Positions 13,901 through 27,285 of a stretch of DNA of 64,000 bases are shown here, in pieces. The stretch is from Phoenix dactylifera (Eukaryota > Streptophyta > Magnoliopsida > Arecales > Arecaceae). The notes beneath the pieces are model-generated. The model ran no database searches and was not told the DNA's origin. It saw nothing but the letters and a program-made list of their open reading frames with translations. Both the position numbers and the translations under genes were made by a program. The stretch covers positions 124,001 to 188,000 of the forward strand of contig NW_024068239.1 in assembly GCF_009389715.1 (NCBI RefSeq), in the 5' to 3' direction. Each line of letters opens with the position of its first letter. Positions within the stretch are counted from its first letter, which is position 1.

Positions 13901-16900
13901 TTGTAACTCCTGCAGGCGCTCAGTTATATCTTTTCCTCGCTCTGTTCTTTCTATTTTTTACACCACCGTCTTACATTCTCATTACTGTTAAACTAGTCTA
14001 TTTTTCCTCTTTGCCCAACATGCTAAGTCATACAACATCGTAGATCATTGCTTTCCTTATTGATGCAAATTTTCAGCAAAATATTAAGAGAAGTAGATTT
14101 AAATTATTATTATTTTTTGGATCTAGATTTTCAGTAAAGATCCAGTTTAGGACAATACTATATCAACTTCATACCATTTGTTTACAAATTTACGGTATCA
14201 ACTTCTGAATTTGATCGTAAGCTGATACCAATCCTGCAACTTTGTTTTACCTATCGAACCTTCCACAGATTTTAAACCAAAAGCGACAAATTCTTCTTCT
14301 AGCTGCAAAAATTAAATGACAAGCATAACCCGTCACCGGTGCCTCAGACTTCATAAGCATAATATTTTCATTGTGTCTATAGTGCATGGGTCTTCTTAAT
14401 TCTTCCTTCATATGAATGTTTCTTTACCTCTGCTGGTAGGTTTTTTCCTGCTCTCTTGGTAGAGTTTCACACAGAGCTTGGTATAAAGTATAATTCCAGC
14501 ATGGAGGTCATTTTTGTAGTTACATCTTGAAAAAAGTTTGTTTATAATTTGAGGGAAACACTTCTATCTATGTTGGTTATAATCATGGTATGCCGTACTG
14601 ACCCGAACCGGGCAGTGCAGAGCGTACTATACCATACTGATTTGTTACCGGTACTTGGTACGGATGGCGTACCGATATTCCGTCCCGTACCGTACCGACA
14701 TTATGCTAGTGTGGCACCGGTATGGGGTCCGGTACTGAGACGACGAACCTTGGTTATAATGTCTAAACACATTTTCATTTCTCAGATTATGGTTATTCAT
14801 AAATAGCTAAATGACTTGGGACTTTTCTTCTTTTGACCTTGCTTGTTGGTCATGGATTAACCTGTCGATTTTTCTGGTTCCAAAACTTGTAATTAGTAGT
14901 ACTTGACCACAAAAGTACTTTGCTCTGCTATTACCAATTTTATCATCTTAAAGAACACGTTAGCGGCTTTTGTTATCAAATTAATGAAGAAAAATTTAAT
15001 CTCTAAACATGCATTAGTTATAATATCTGCGGTAGCATGAGTTCTGTATAAGGATGATAAATTATTATTGTTTACGTGTTCGCATAGTTTGTCATTGTTC
15101 ACTATCATTTACCTGTCGACTCAACTTATCATCTAATGTTATGTGATAGAATTGCTTGTTACACCAGTCCCTTGCTGGGTTCATATCATTGACCTATTGT
15201 TTCCTTTTTGAACTTTCCATTGAATAAATATTACTTGGACATGTTGATAATTTGAAACAAGTTTTGCTTTGCCTGATGGATCGGCTCTTTATCAGTACAT
15301 TTATATTCAGAAGCAATTTATGCATCTGCTTCTAATCAGCTTGAGCACAATGCAAATATTTTACTGTTAATAGGATCTCAGAAGAAAAATCTCTAGCACT
15401 TTAATCAGTGATTATTTTATATCATATTGTCTTAGGAGTTCAATAAGTATGATAAGGAGCCTTCTAAGTATATCAAGCATTGGACTGGTGTTAAGCCGAA
15501 GACTAGAGCACCATACTCCTGTGATATAGGATATGAGCGCTTTCTTGGGCCTGAGGTAGGTTTTTCATTTTATCATCTTGTATCCACCTCATGCCACCAT
15601 GTTTTTCTCTATGAATTATTTATGTTTATATGGAAAAAGTTTTCAGTCATTTTTTAGTTATCCACTTGACAGAAATTTACGGTATTCTGAAAGAGGATTA
15701 TCTCTTTTAGACCTTTCTTGAGTTATTTGTTCTTGATATTTAATTTAAGCATGCTTCATCCATTATAATTTGTGGTGGGTATTCAGTAAATTTCTCTTAG
15801 ACGTTAAAACAAAAAGTCATTTGAGCCAAAGATAAACCATGGAAGCCCAATAAAATCTGCAACTCGGAACTTTAATGTCCAGTAATTGAATACATATACA
15901 AATATGGGCATCAAGATGCCAATAAAATCTGCAACTCGGAACTTTAATGTCCAGTAATTGAATACATATACAAATATGGGCATCAAGATGCATATGTCAA
16001 GATGGATTTTAATGTCAAACCTGTAAGATCTTTTCATTTCTAAATTTGCTGTTTTGATCATATAAAATCCGAATCAAACCATCACTTGCTGCTGCTACTG
16101 CTACCACCATAATCATCACCACTTCACCACATGCACTGCCGCCAAGCTGGCTGATTGGTTCATAGCTGCTGCTCATGTTTTGCTTCCTGATGCTTTTCTT
16201 GCTTCCAGCAAAAATGTTACTGCTGATGTGCGATGTCTGCACTTTCTGTGTGATGTTTGCTTCTAAATGCTAGTATCATTTGCAATATTTGATGATCTGG
16301 TGGTATGTTGAGTTTACTGTATTCACCTTATTCAGTGTGAGATTGAGAGCCACAATCCATCCATGAATTGAGCCTTTTGAGCTCGGCATTTAGTCCATTC
16401 AAAAAATGTTTGTCATTTGGCATGTTATCCATCCATTTCGTGTGCTTCCAAGAAGGTATGCTTGATTCGCACATATTTTGGATTATTGCTTTCCAATCTG
16501 CATGTTTTTGAAACCCACTTTGCTTCTCCTGGGGAATTAAAAGAGATGAATGGAGTAAAGATAAGGGATTTTGTTTGCTCTGATATGACTTTGATCAGCT
16601 TGTATGGTCTCTTTGGATTAGGGTTCCATGAAGGCTTTAAAGCAGGTTGTAAACCGGCTGGGGGAACTATGACTTAAAATCTGTGCTTGCTGTCCTACCC
16701 ACCCTCATATGAGAGAGAGAGAGAGAGAGGGAGACTGGTTCATAGGTTTGGATGAAAATTGAAGAAAGGGGAAGGACTGTTGCTTCATGGATTCACAGTG
16801 TAGAGTGGGAAATAGGATAACAGGCTAGGTTTCCTGGCAAGGTACGCGGTACCGACTGTACCGACGTACCCGTGGGCATCGGTACCGGTACGGTACCGAA

Positions 16901-19900
16901 CCAAACCGAGCCGAACCGGTACTTTACTGATGGGGCTAAAAGCCAAAAAAAATTTGGACCCGGTACGGACTGGTCGGTTTGAGTCGGTACCGGATCGGTA
17001 CGCGTCGGTACGCATCGGTACCGGTCGGTACGGTTCGGTACCGAAATATGTAGCCGTACCGTACCGGTACGGTCCGGTACCGATATGTACCGGCCGGTAC
17101 CGACCTGTACCGATCGGTACGACAGACCATGTTTTCTGGCATTATAGGTCTTGTTTCTACTACCTATACACAAAAAACTACCAAAGTGCCATATTGTCAA
17201 AAGATAGGCTGATAGGAATAGTTGATTACATATGATAGTAGAAATCAAAGATTTATTAAGCCTTATATAGCTCTTGATTGCCTGAGTAGAAGAAACTTTT
17301 GAAAAACTTGAGCTTAAAACTTGTTAGAAACGTGGCTTAAATTACTTGGTGAAATTTCCTATAAATCAACTAAATTATTATGCAGGTGATCCATACTTGC
17401 ATGAGAACTCAATATTCAATGTCAGATGATGCATCCTAACCAAAGTTTTGTATACTAGTCGCGTTTAACCAACTTGTGCGGCGAGTTGTATGTATGGATA
17501 GAGAATTGGTTTGAACATATTATTTTAATACCAATCAAATTTGAGAAAGAATAAGATGCTTTTCTTTGGCCCAAATGACCCGATTTCAATGAGGCAAGCC
17601 AATGATGTGTTTTTGTTTTTTAAAAGGTTTTTACAATTATACCCTTTGAGATATGCAAAATTGCAGGAGTCATGGATACCCTTTCAAAGTCATTATTTCT
17701 TTTATATACTTGAGGGCCCATTCTTTGGGGGTTTAAAAACTTACCTAAGATTCTGTATTTTTCTGGGTGAGTGTTTCTCAGGCAATATTTAGAGAGGAAA
17801 ATAATTTACTCATGTTCTTTTATGAATTGGAAAGTGTCTCCGAAATCTATTACCCATGCTTTTTTGCATTACTATTTTCTTGAGTAAGTTGCTAAGATCT
17901 ATCCATATTTTCCATAATATTCTGTCTATATATATTATATTTATAATAAAATATAATGATTATTTATAATATATAATATTATTATTGTATATAGTACACG
18001 TAATATTTTTCTAGTTATCCCTTGCTCAATAAGTCCTATGCCTAGATCTAACCTATGGTTTCTCGCACCCCCATTTCTAAGCTTGAATCTCGACCATCTA
18101 GGTCATGGCCCATGTTGCCATGTTGGCAACTTCCACCACCACCTCTTTCACTGGCCCTTACGTCTCCTCATCTACCCACCTCCTTGAGATCACTCTGCTC
18201 CAACACTACTCAACAGTATCCTAGCCATTCGAGCCAAGGCACATGGCAACCCCTCCCACTACCCACCTTCGTCTCCCCTTTTCTCCTTCCTCTCCTTTGC
18301 TTACACGCTCTCTCTTTTGCCCATGGAATTCTTCACGCCGCTACCTCTTTTTCCATTGCTTCTTTCTCCTTTAACTCTTTGTTCACCCCCACCCACCTCT
18401 TTGGCCTCTCGAGATGTAGCCCCATCATTTGGACCTTGCATGGTTCCTAATTGTCTGGGCCAAGCCCCATGCGAACCCCTTCACCATCTCGTCTTCCTCC
18501 ACCCACCTTTCTCTCGTCCTTTCTGAACCTCTTCTTTTCTTATGGTGGCCCCTGCCCACCACGACCACCTCTGCCATTCCCTTCCTCTCTTTATCCTACC
18601 AAAGCCCAATAACTGTCCTAATCCCAACCCAAATTCCTCTTTTTTTTTCTTCTTTCCCCTCCTAATCCTTTGCACACCCCTTCCCCGCTTATGGTGGCGC
18701 CTCCCACCACCACCTCCTTTGCTTTCCCCATCTTCTCCTTATCCTACCTAGGCCAGATCCAATCCTAATCTCAACTTGTCCCCCTTCTTTTATTCCTCCT
18801 TCCCCACTAATTTCGTTCCTTTCCCGGCTTTGGCAAATCTAAGGCCAATGTCCGTGATGGAGGGTCTGAGGAAGGTCGTGGATATTGAGTTTGAGGATAT
18901 GTGGAAAGAGAGTGGAAAAAGGTCTAATTAAAATCCCATAACAAGGGTATAATGGTCATTTGAATTTTCAATTCATTTTCAACCCAGTTAAAACCCAATT
19001 AAACTAGCATTGCTCGATGGATTGTGATGGTGGGGATGGACATGCCAAATGAATAACCCTTTTAAGGATACACAAGTAAATAATGATTTTGAAAAGGCAT
19101 CCATGTAATTTCACATATTTATAAGTGTATACCTAAAATCCCTTTTATGACTATTTATAAGTCTAATATCTTGTCATAAACTTTTAATACATGGTTGAAG
19201 CCTTGTATTACAATTCATGCAATTAGAACCTATAAAACATCATCAAATCATATACTTGTTTTCATATTATTCTTTTAATTTTCTTGATTTTATATGGTTT
19301 TAGAAATTTCTCCTAGTCTGGAGGTTACCAAAAATTAAATTTGTCAAAGTTGTAACCTAAAACCAAAACAATTTGATTCTAAATGAATGTGTTCTGTCCA
19401 ATATGCTAGGCATATGTCTCTGACACTGAAGTTTTAAAGTTTTACCAAAACCATATCTGCAGGGTTGACGACAACCTTTGGTTGTTCTTTATATTAATAT
19501 TTAAAGGAAGAGATTAAGTTATTTACATTGTCCGCCAAGAGCAGACCATTCAAGGCAGGTCCTTATCTTGATCAAGAATATCCCCGGTACACTGCAATCA
19601 TTCTCAGAATTCTTTTCTCAAGTAGGTTTAATAATTCTCTCCCAAAAATATGTATCAAATTATCTAACCTGCACTCGCTATTGCAAAGAGGAACAGTCAT
19701 GGGCAAAAGCTTATAAGTAGACCATTAAGCTGAGCAATCATTTTTATTTTCTATTGCTTGATATTACTTGCTGACGTTACTAGGTTTTACATTAATAAAA
19801 TATTTCGAAAATTATAATGCTTGCTAACGATTTCCAACACAAAATATTTTATTGTTTTATATTATATGCAGATTTTCTTCCATCCTGAGATACACAGTAG

Positions 19901-22900
19901 TGATTTTACCACTCCTTTACCTGCTGTAATTGATAAGTGCATTCAGTCATCCCCAATTGACACAAGGAGGGCCTTGTATAAGGTATATGAGATGATACTA
20001 TTGTCATACCATAGTCTTATTTCTAAGCGTTCATGCACTTTATAAATGACTCTATAATCACCGTTCCAGAATATAGTGTTATCTGGAGGATCAACCATGT
20101 TCAAGGACTTCCATAGAAGATTGCAACGAGATCTAAAAAGGATAGTGGATACACGAATTGTTGCATCTGATGCCCGATTTGGTGGGGATGTTAAAGTAGG
20201 CAAACTCTCTTTCTCTCTCTCTCTATATATATATATATGTGTGTGTGTTGGGCTGATTATTTTAATCTTTTTTGTTCCAGTCTCAGCCCATTGAAGTTAA
20301 TATAGTTAGCCATCCTATCCAGAGATTTGCCGTTTGGTTTGGAGGTTCAGTACTTGCATCTACACCTGAATTTTATCAGGTATCTCTCTCTCTCTCTCTC
20401 TCCCTCTCCCTCTCCCTCTCCCTCTCCCTCTCTCCATATTGTCATAACATATTGAATTGTATGTCCTTGTGAGGGGAAAATAAGGGCTCACTATGTCATT
20501 TGATTACTAGTAAAAATAAAATAAAATAGATTACAAGCTTTATGTTGCAGATATATTGCAATTCATGAACATTGAACATGATGTTCATGGTCCTAAATTA
20601 TTTCCTGAAGAAATAAAATTTAAGCATCAAATAATTTGAATCAGTGTTTTAAAACCATCAAACTGGACTGACATTTTTCTTGGTCAAGTCATGGGTCAAT
20701 GGTTCCACCATGGTGCAATTGCAATCCAAGTGATTGTCCTAACTTTCCATTTCCTAGATCCTGATCTAAGTTACCATGAGGTGGTGCTGCCACCTAGTTG
20801 GAATGAACATATCTTGAAATTGGATGTTCCTAAGAAGTTCTAGTGAATTTTATTGTTTCATTAGTGCAACAAACCAAGACCTCACCCAAATTGGAAGGTG
20901 TTTTTTGGGTTTCTTAGCCATTTATAAGTACCTAGGATTGTATAACCAATATGAAATTAAATACACGCCCACCTGGGTCCTCACACACTCCCTCATTTAA
21001 GTCCCGGTATCCTCATTGGGTTAAGCATCCAAATCCAGGCAAAGCCAATCACAAACACTACGATTGGCTGGTGCTGCAATGTCTCCTATTCATAAACGGG
21101 TCGTAAGTTGGGTTCACTCTGATACCATTTATAACAACGCAGAACCTCACTCAAAAAGACTAGTTAGAAGGTATTATTTTGGTTTCTTGTCCCTATATAA
21201 GTACCTAAGATTTTCATAGTTTACAACCAATGTGGGACTAGACATATGCCCACACTGGTCAAAATAATATAATAAAATTTTGTAGATTTTTGTATTTTTT
21301 TATTTTTTAATTGTTCCCCAACCCATGCCATCATTGTACCATCAAAATGTGCTACTATTCCATTCAATAGTAAGGAAGTGACTAAGAGCTCTACTCCTAG
21401 ATAAGTTAAAAGAAAGTTGCTCTACTCTCTCCTTTCCTCTTTGTTTTTGCTTTGTCATCCATCTCCTCTTTGCATCCATATACTATCACTAAAAGATGAG
21501 GATTGTTTAGTTATAGTTTTCCATTCCTTAATGATGAGGTCTACAACATACAATATTTTCGAACTTCACACTCTGACTGTAGTAGGCATGTTTGTTCTCC
21601 TCTCCTCATTTCCCATTGGCTTGTCTTTCAAGTGCAGCATCATCCCTAGCCATTACTCAGAAGCCTCTCAAAACCTATTCATCCCAAATGTATAGAGGAA
21701 ATGTGGGAGATTCATGTGGATCCTCTCACTCTGCAGACACCAAGCCCTTTACCTAGATCTACTTGAGCCCTTGGCCCGAGTATGATCACTATTGGTTGTT
21801 GACCAAACAAGTAGTTCTACTTATCCTACTCACTTTGAAGAGTCCAATTTTGCAATGAAGAATCTGAATCAAGATTGTAAAGACCATGAAATCACTGACC
21901 TAGAGTTTGAGGGCACTAATGGAGCTGATTTCACATATGAGTGGAGGAGCTGATTGTTAGGCCAGGTCTTGATTGCAATTTCTGCAGTGTCTTAGATCGA
22001 ATTAGGGGGCATTAGTACTTTCAGAGAACTCGAGATGGTAACTGGTATGGCTAGATATTTACCAACATAGCGCAGTAAGTTTGGTACAATATCAAACTGG
22101 GCTGTCATTGGCATGAGGGATGATGGAGAAACAATGATGACAAGGGAGATGGGACAAAAAATAGAACAGCCTGGCAAAAGAAAGTAAGACAAAAGGAGAA
22201 GACCATCAACTTTTATAAACTTTAGGGATACAGATGTCATTTCCAGGTTATTGATTGGTGTTAGTGGCATTTTGATGTTATGACGATGTTAAAGGGGAGA
22301 GAAATTTCACCCATGTTTATGTTTGCCTAATTTGTAGGTTGAAACAATATAATGTAGCTCATGTTATAAAAATCTGTAATTCGCACATGTGCTTGATTAT
22401 GGGTACTAGTAATAATGTTTATAGAACTTTGATGAACGAATAATTCCTTGAAATACTTCCCTAGGTGGATAAATGATAAATATTTGAATGAGAATGAAAG
22501 ACATGTATGGTAGGGATCAAAGGAAACCCTTAAATCACTATCAGTTTATCTCAAATAATCATCTGTTCATTTGTCTCCTACAAAAACAATTAAAAAGAGA
22601 ATCTTTTCACATTTTAATTTTCACTATATAGAGCTGAGATATTAACTAATAGAAAACTTTTAATTGAAACTTGAAAGTATATACAAATGTTTTCTTTTTC
22701 TTTTGCCTTATCTTTAGTGCATCTGAGTCATCATTTTGTGTCAGTCAATTGTTTTTATTATTCTTTCCTATTGCATGAAACATAAGACACTTACTAATAG
22801 GAATGTCAATTGACTATAACCACCCAAGATGTTTTTAAGGCTAGCCTATCTTCAGCCAAGTATTGATAGTCAACTAGAGACCAATAGCTTGCGCCATGTC

Positions 22901-23873
22901 TGTAATTCAGGCATAGTTTCTCATGGAGCTCTGTATAGATCAGACCTACATCATCATCATCGCCACCAGCGTCGTCATCATCGCAACTGCTGTGATCACC
23001 GTCATCATCATGAGGACGAGCTCAAGGAGGAGGAGGATGTTCTATTGGATTTGTTTAGCTTATTTCTGTGGCTAGTCATCAACCTCCAATGAGTTGGTGC
23101 CTTGGGTAAGAAAAGGACCTGCCATGAAACTTTGAAGGATAACTGGTGGATAGGGAGACTCACTTTAGCATGTGCAACCTAGAAGCAACTTACAAATTTC
23201 ATTGGACGTGATAGAGAGGGAAAATGATGATATAAACAAAAGGCAAATGAAATAAAATACTAGCGACACATAGGCACATGCATGTGAGTGCACACATGCA
23301 TACAGTGAATCTTTACATTCATATTTTTAATGATTGTAATAAGCTAAGAGTTCGGTATGCATCTAGGTTTATGCTATCACTTGAGTTGTATTGCACCATT
23401 TTGGTCTGCTAAGACTAAATGCTGTATGCTAAGGAGTGCCAACTTAGGGTTGAGTGTAAAGCTCTTGATGGTCGGGGTTTGGATCAGCCCACCAACTACC
23501 CAAGTATGAGCTGATCTAACTTAATTAGTCTGTGACCAGGATAGAACCTGAAAATCTTTAGGCCTTACTGCCACAGCAGAGGCCCAAATGAGCCTGACAA
23601 GAGAGAAATAACATCTTTGTTGCATCCCATGCCCTCCTCTACTGGTCCCTTTCCTTGTGATCCCTAATCCTGATCCTTCTAAGTCAAATACTAAGATTGG
23701 ATGATAGAAAAAAAATTTGAGAAATAGGTCTTCTTTTGGGATTGAGAGAGAAAGGAAACTAGGCTCAAGGAGCTATTATTATGTCTAGAACATAGAGACA
23801 TTGAGGTTACATACAATACCCATTGAATCTCCAAATATATAAACATCATGATCCCATGGACATGTTACGAAGC

Positions 23874-23910
<37 letters not shown>

Positions 23911-25448
23911 AACCAATTTGCCCCAATCCTTATTGTGCTTACCTAATTGGTTAGGCCATGGGAGGACGGCAAGATTGTGAAGGCAAGCATGGTGGTTGAA
24001 GGATGTTGATCCATTCAATTAATGGTCAGGATTCAATTCATAACATCTACCTGATTGTGTATATTATATGTCTAACATAATAAATAGTCATGTTGTGGCT
24101 TGGAACTGGGCCAAGGCTTGCTCGAACCCAGCCTAATATTGATTCTGGTCCTAGTTTTTAGGCTTGGGCCCAACCCAGACCCCATATTATTGGGCCCAAG
24201 GCCTGGTAAGTGGGACCTTGCCTGTTCCATTTATGCTCCTACTCCAAGGTTGAGTATACACGGCAATTGTATTCAAAAGATTAGGCCTTGACAAACCACT
24301 TATGTCAACCCAGCTATTACGATTCTTGATTGTTAACAAACTTCAACTGAGGTTGTAGGATTATATGATTATTGTTTATCCCTATAGGATAAACTACCAT
24401 AATCAGCCATCGTAAGGAGGGTTTTCAGATTTCCTGGCAAGTTTGTATGGAATGATTTTTCTATGTGAATTTAATGCAAGCTAGTTTCAATAGAAACCTA
24501 GATGGTTTCATGTCACATATTGTCTTGTTGTTACTAACAATATTCTGATTTAAAATGCAACACTTACAACGACTGATCTGACAGAAGCACGGGTAATTAT
24601 AAACCTAATGTTTAGTAGGGGTTGCAACACTGAATGCTATATGGTATATCAACATCATGACATATGGTCTTTGATGTTTGGGCTGATCAAAGGCTTAAAT
24701 GTTTAGCTAGCATATAACCTGCGTGATATGCGGGGTGCAGTTTTCCTTCTTTTTCCAAATTTATTCTATTTCATTTATTGATTCCATTATAGCTATTCGA
24801 TATGCAATTCAAAAATAGTTGGAAAAAGGGAAAAAAACTGCACCCTGCGCATCACGCGGGTTCTAGGCTAGTATCCTTCTAAGCCCCAATGCTAAAAGCC
24901 TATTTTATTTAAGAAGCCCTAGAATTTACTTAAGTTTCATATATCTTCCAATAAAATTCCTAAATCTCAACTTCATTCTAGTAAGAGGAACTGTTCGAGT
25001 GCAGCATTACCCCATCAAGAAAAGGAAAAAATTCACTGCAGCCCTTTGCTGCTTATGTTTTTCTCAGCCCATCACTGTCTAGTTTTTTCTCAGCGGCTCT
25101 TTTCTTCCATGACTTCTTAGCAAATCACTCACTCTCATTGTCTTATGTCACACTAAATTATTGTATCGGCTCCAAACCTCTATATTTTCCAAGAGGTAGC
25201 TCTCTACTGTTCAAAAATTGCAGATGCTCTGGAATTCAAGAACCCCTGCATGGTTATGCAGAACCTATCTATTGAACTTTTACCAAATATGTTTCAGTTT
25301 ATATACCATAGATTTAGATCCTTAAAAGAATCCCATTCATAATAAATGCTGCTATAATACTGCCACTACACACACATATATCCACTCCTACGCATATTCC
25401 CTCTACCGTTCCCTCCCCTATAACGCAAATAAATAAATAAATAAATAA

Positions 25449-25510
<62 letters not shown>

Positions 25511-27031
25511 ACTCCTACGCATATTCCCTCTACCGTTCCCTCCCCTATAACGCAAAAACCTCCCTTATTTTTTTTCATCCATCCTCCGTAGATAACTACG
25601 ATAGCTTAATCCACACTACACTTTTTTGCTTGGAGTCGAGGTCTGAGGATAGAGTATTCCCACTTTCCTTATCTCATTTAGTGTAAGCATAGTTAGTTGA
25701 AATGTATCCCCCTAGTATTCCTATAAGTGTCATATAAAAGTTACTTTAATCAAACATTAAAAGATACTTCGCTAACTTCCTTTTACCTACCAACCTTCCA
25801 TTTTACAACATAACAAATACTAAGTAATGATATCTTTGAGTTTTACATAAACAATGGTAGTCTGAAACCCCAACATGATGAGATGTTTCTTCCTGTTTTA
25901 ACCTAGAAGCTAAGCAAACTGAGGTTCCAATAAAGGATGTGAATCTAATGATGCCCATAAGATATAACGAAACATGCAACATACAACTCAAAATGCTTTA
26001 GTGCATCATATTAACGATTTGTAATGCTTATCTCTTTGGGGTTTCATAGTACTCATGGATGATACTACACAGAGACCAGTTTTCTAAATTCTTGTAGATA
26101 AACACACCTCCATGTACCTGATAAAGTATTTCAAACATACTAAAAACAAAATGACTAACAAAGATTATCCATCCATAATTAAGAAAGTAAGCTAAAATTT
26201 GTGAAAAATAGATCCAAAAATTTCAAGCTCCATTTTTCATGATGACTGATAAAAAATCTAACTTTCGTACTTCTGGTCTAATATCAACTTTGTTATTCTT
26301 GGTGTTCGGTAAATACAATGGTCATCAGTAATTGAAGTAATCATATAACAAATACTGATCTCTCACCTGAGAGTGCCTGCCATGGTCCCCGGGGTCCTCT
26401 ACACCCCCTGAAGATAACAAATTTCAGATCAATTCAAGTTCTAATGAAGCCAACAGATGACAGCAAGCAAGAAAATTTAAGAAAAACTCCCTAACAATCA
26501 TTCGATCTGGCCAGGGCCATCAACCGAATGGCCACCTCTCAAATTCGGCAGGATCGATAGATTGACCGTTGGCATCAAACAAATCCTCACTGTAATCATT
26601 CCCCTTGGTGCTTGTCCTCCTGTCAATCAGGTGGTCTATCTCATTTCTGTCCTCATACTTGTAGCTCCCGATGCTCGAGCTCTCGTAATTGTTGCCGTGG
26701 TTGCCGTTCGTCCACAGCATCATGTATGCCTGCTCCTAGACCAAAAATTCTCCGAATCCAAGAACCTCAGAAACTTCAGCTCAAATCCTAAGACAAAGAT
26801 CTGGAAACAAGGAGAGAGGATCGAGGAGGCTCACCTGTTCTTGGAGCACACGGGCTAGGATGAGGTTGGCGTTGATTTGGCTGAGGCCAATGAACGACGT
26901 TCAGGAAGGCGGCCTCGCGAGTAGTGGTCACCTTTGCGGCAGGCTCAGCCTCCCCCTCCACTGGCGGTGGAGGGTTAGGGCTAGGGTTTTCATCGGTAAT
27001 ATTGTCTTTGGCGCCTCTCTCTTTCGAGTTC

Positions 27032-27070
<39 letters not shown>

Positions 27071-27254
27071 GAAAAGTGATGTGTTCCCGACGAAATGCCC
27101 TTCCATTTTTCCGAACTACAAAAGTACCTTATATTCCGCATGAAAGTAAGTATTGTTTGGACACGCGGCGATGGAGAGCTATACCATTTGTACATGTGGC
27201 AGACAAAGAGCTTTGTCGAGGTAGAGTCTCCATTTTAGTATATATATGTTTATG

Positions 27255-27285
<31 letters not shown>

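Larger units (their letters stand above)
12940..15435 (+). other. ARP3 intron 5
   Basis: A 2.5 kb intron holding two hAT-like word elements (13299-13615 and 14584-14752). The remaining sequence is AT/T-rich with no gene-like frame. Confidence 0.8.
15556..19871 (+). other. ARP3 intron 6
   Basis: A 4.3 kb intron. It contains a 72-bp tandem duplication (15849-15992), a GA tract (about 16711-16730), a GTACCG-word element (16838-17131) and a pyrimidine-rich block (18060-18840). That block has CCACCACC and CCTCTC runs and a loose internal repeat starting TTATGGTGGC near 18539 and 18689. The proline-rich frames over that block are composition artefacts. Confidence 0.75.

Noticed and set aside
16785..17248. 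Long frames on both strands rich in GTDRYRSV-like peptides
   Set aside because: They come from translating the GTACCG word in different phases.
18055..18751. Several overlapping proline- and serine-rich frames
   Set aside because: They follow a pyrimidine-rich simple-sequence block in ARP3 intron 6, occur in more than one frame and show no domain.
22829..23092. His/Arg- and acidic-rich 87-codon frame in ARP3 intron 9
   Set aside because: It is driven by CAT/CGT and GAG/GAC simple repeats.
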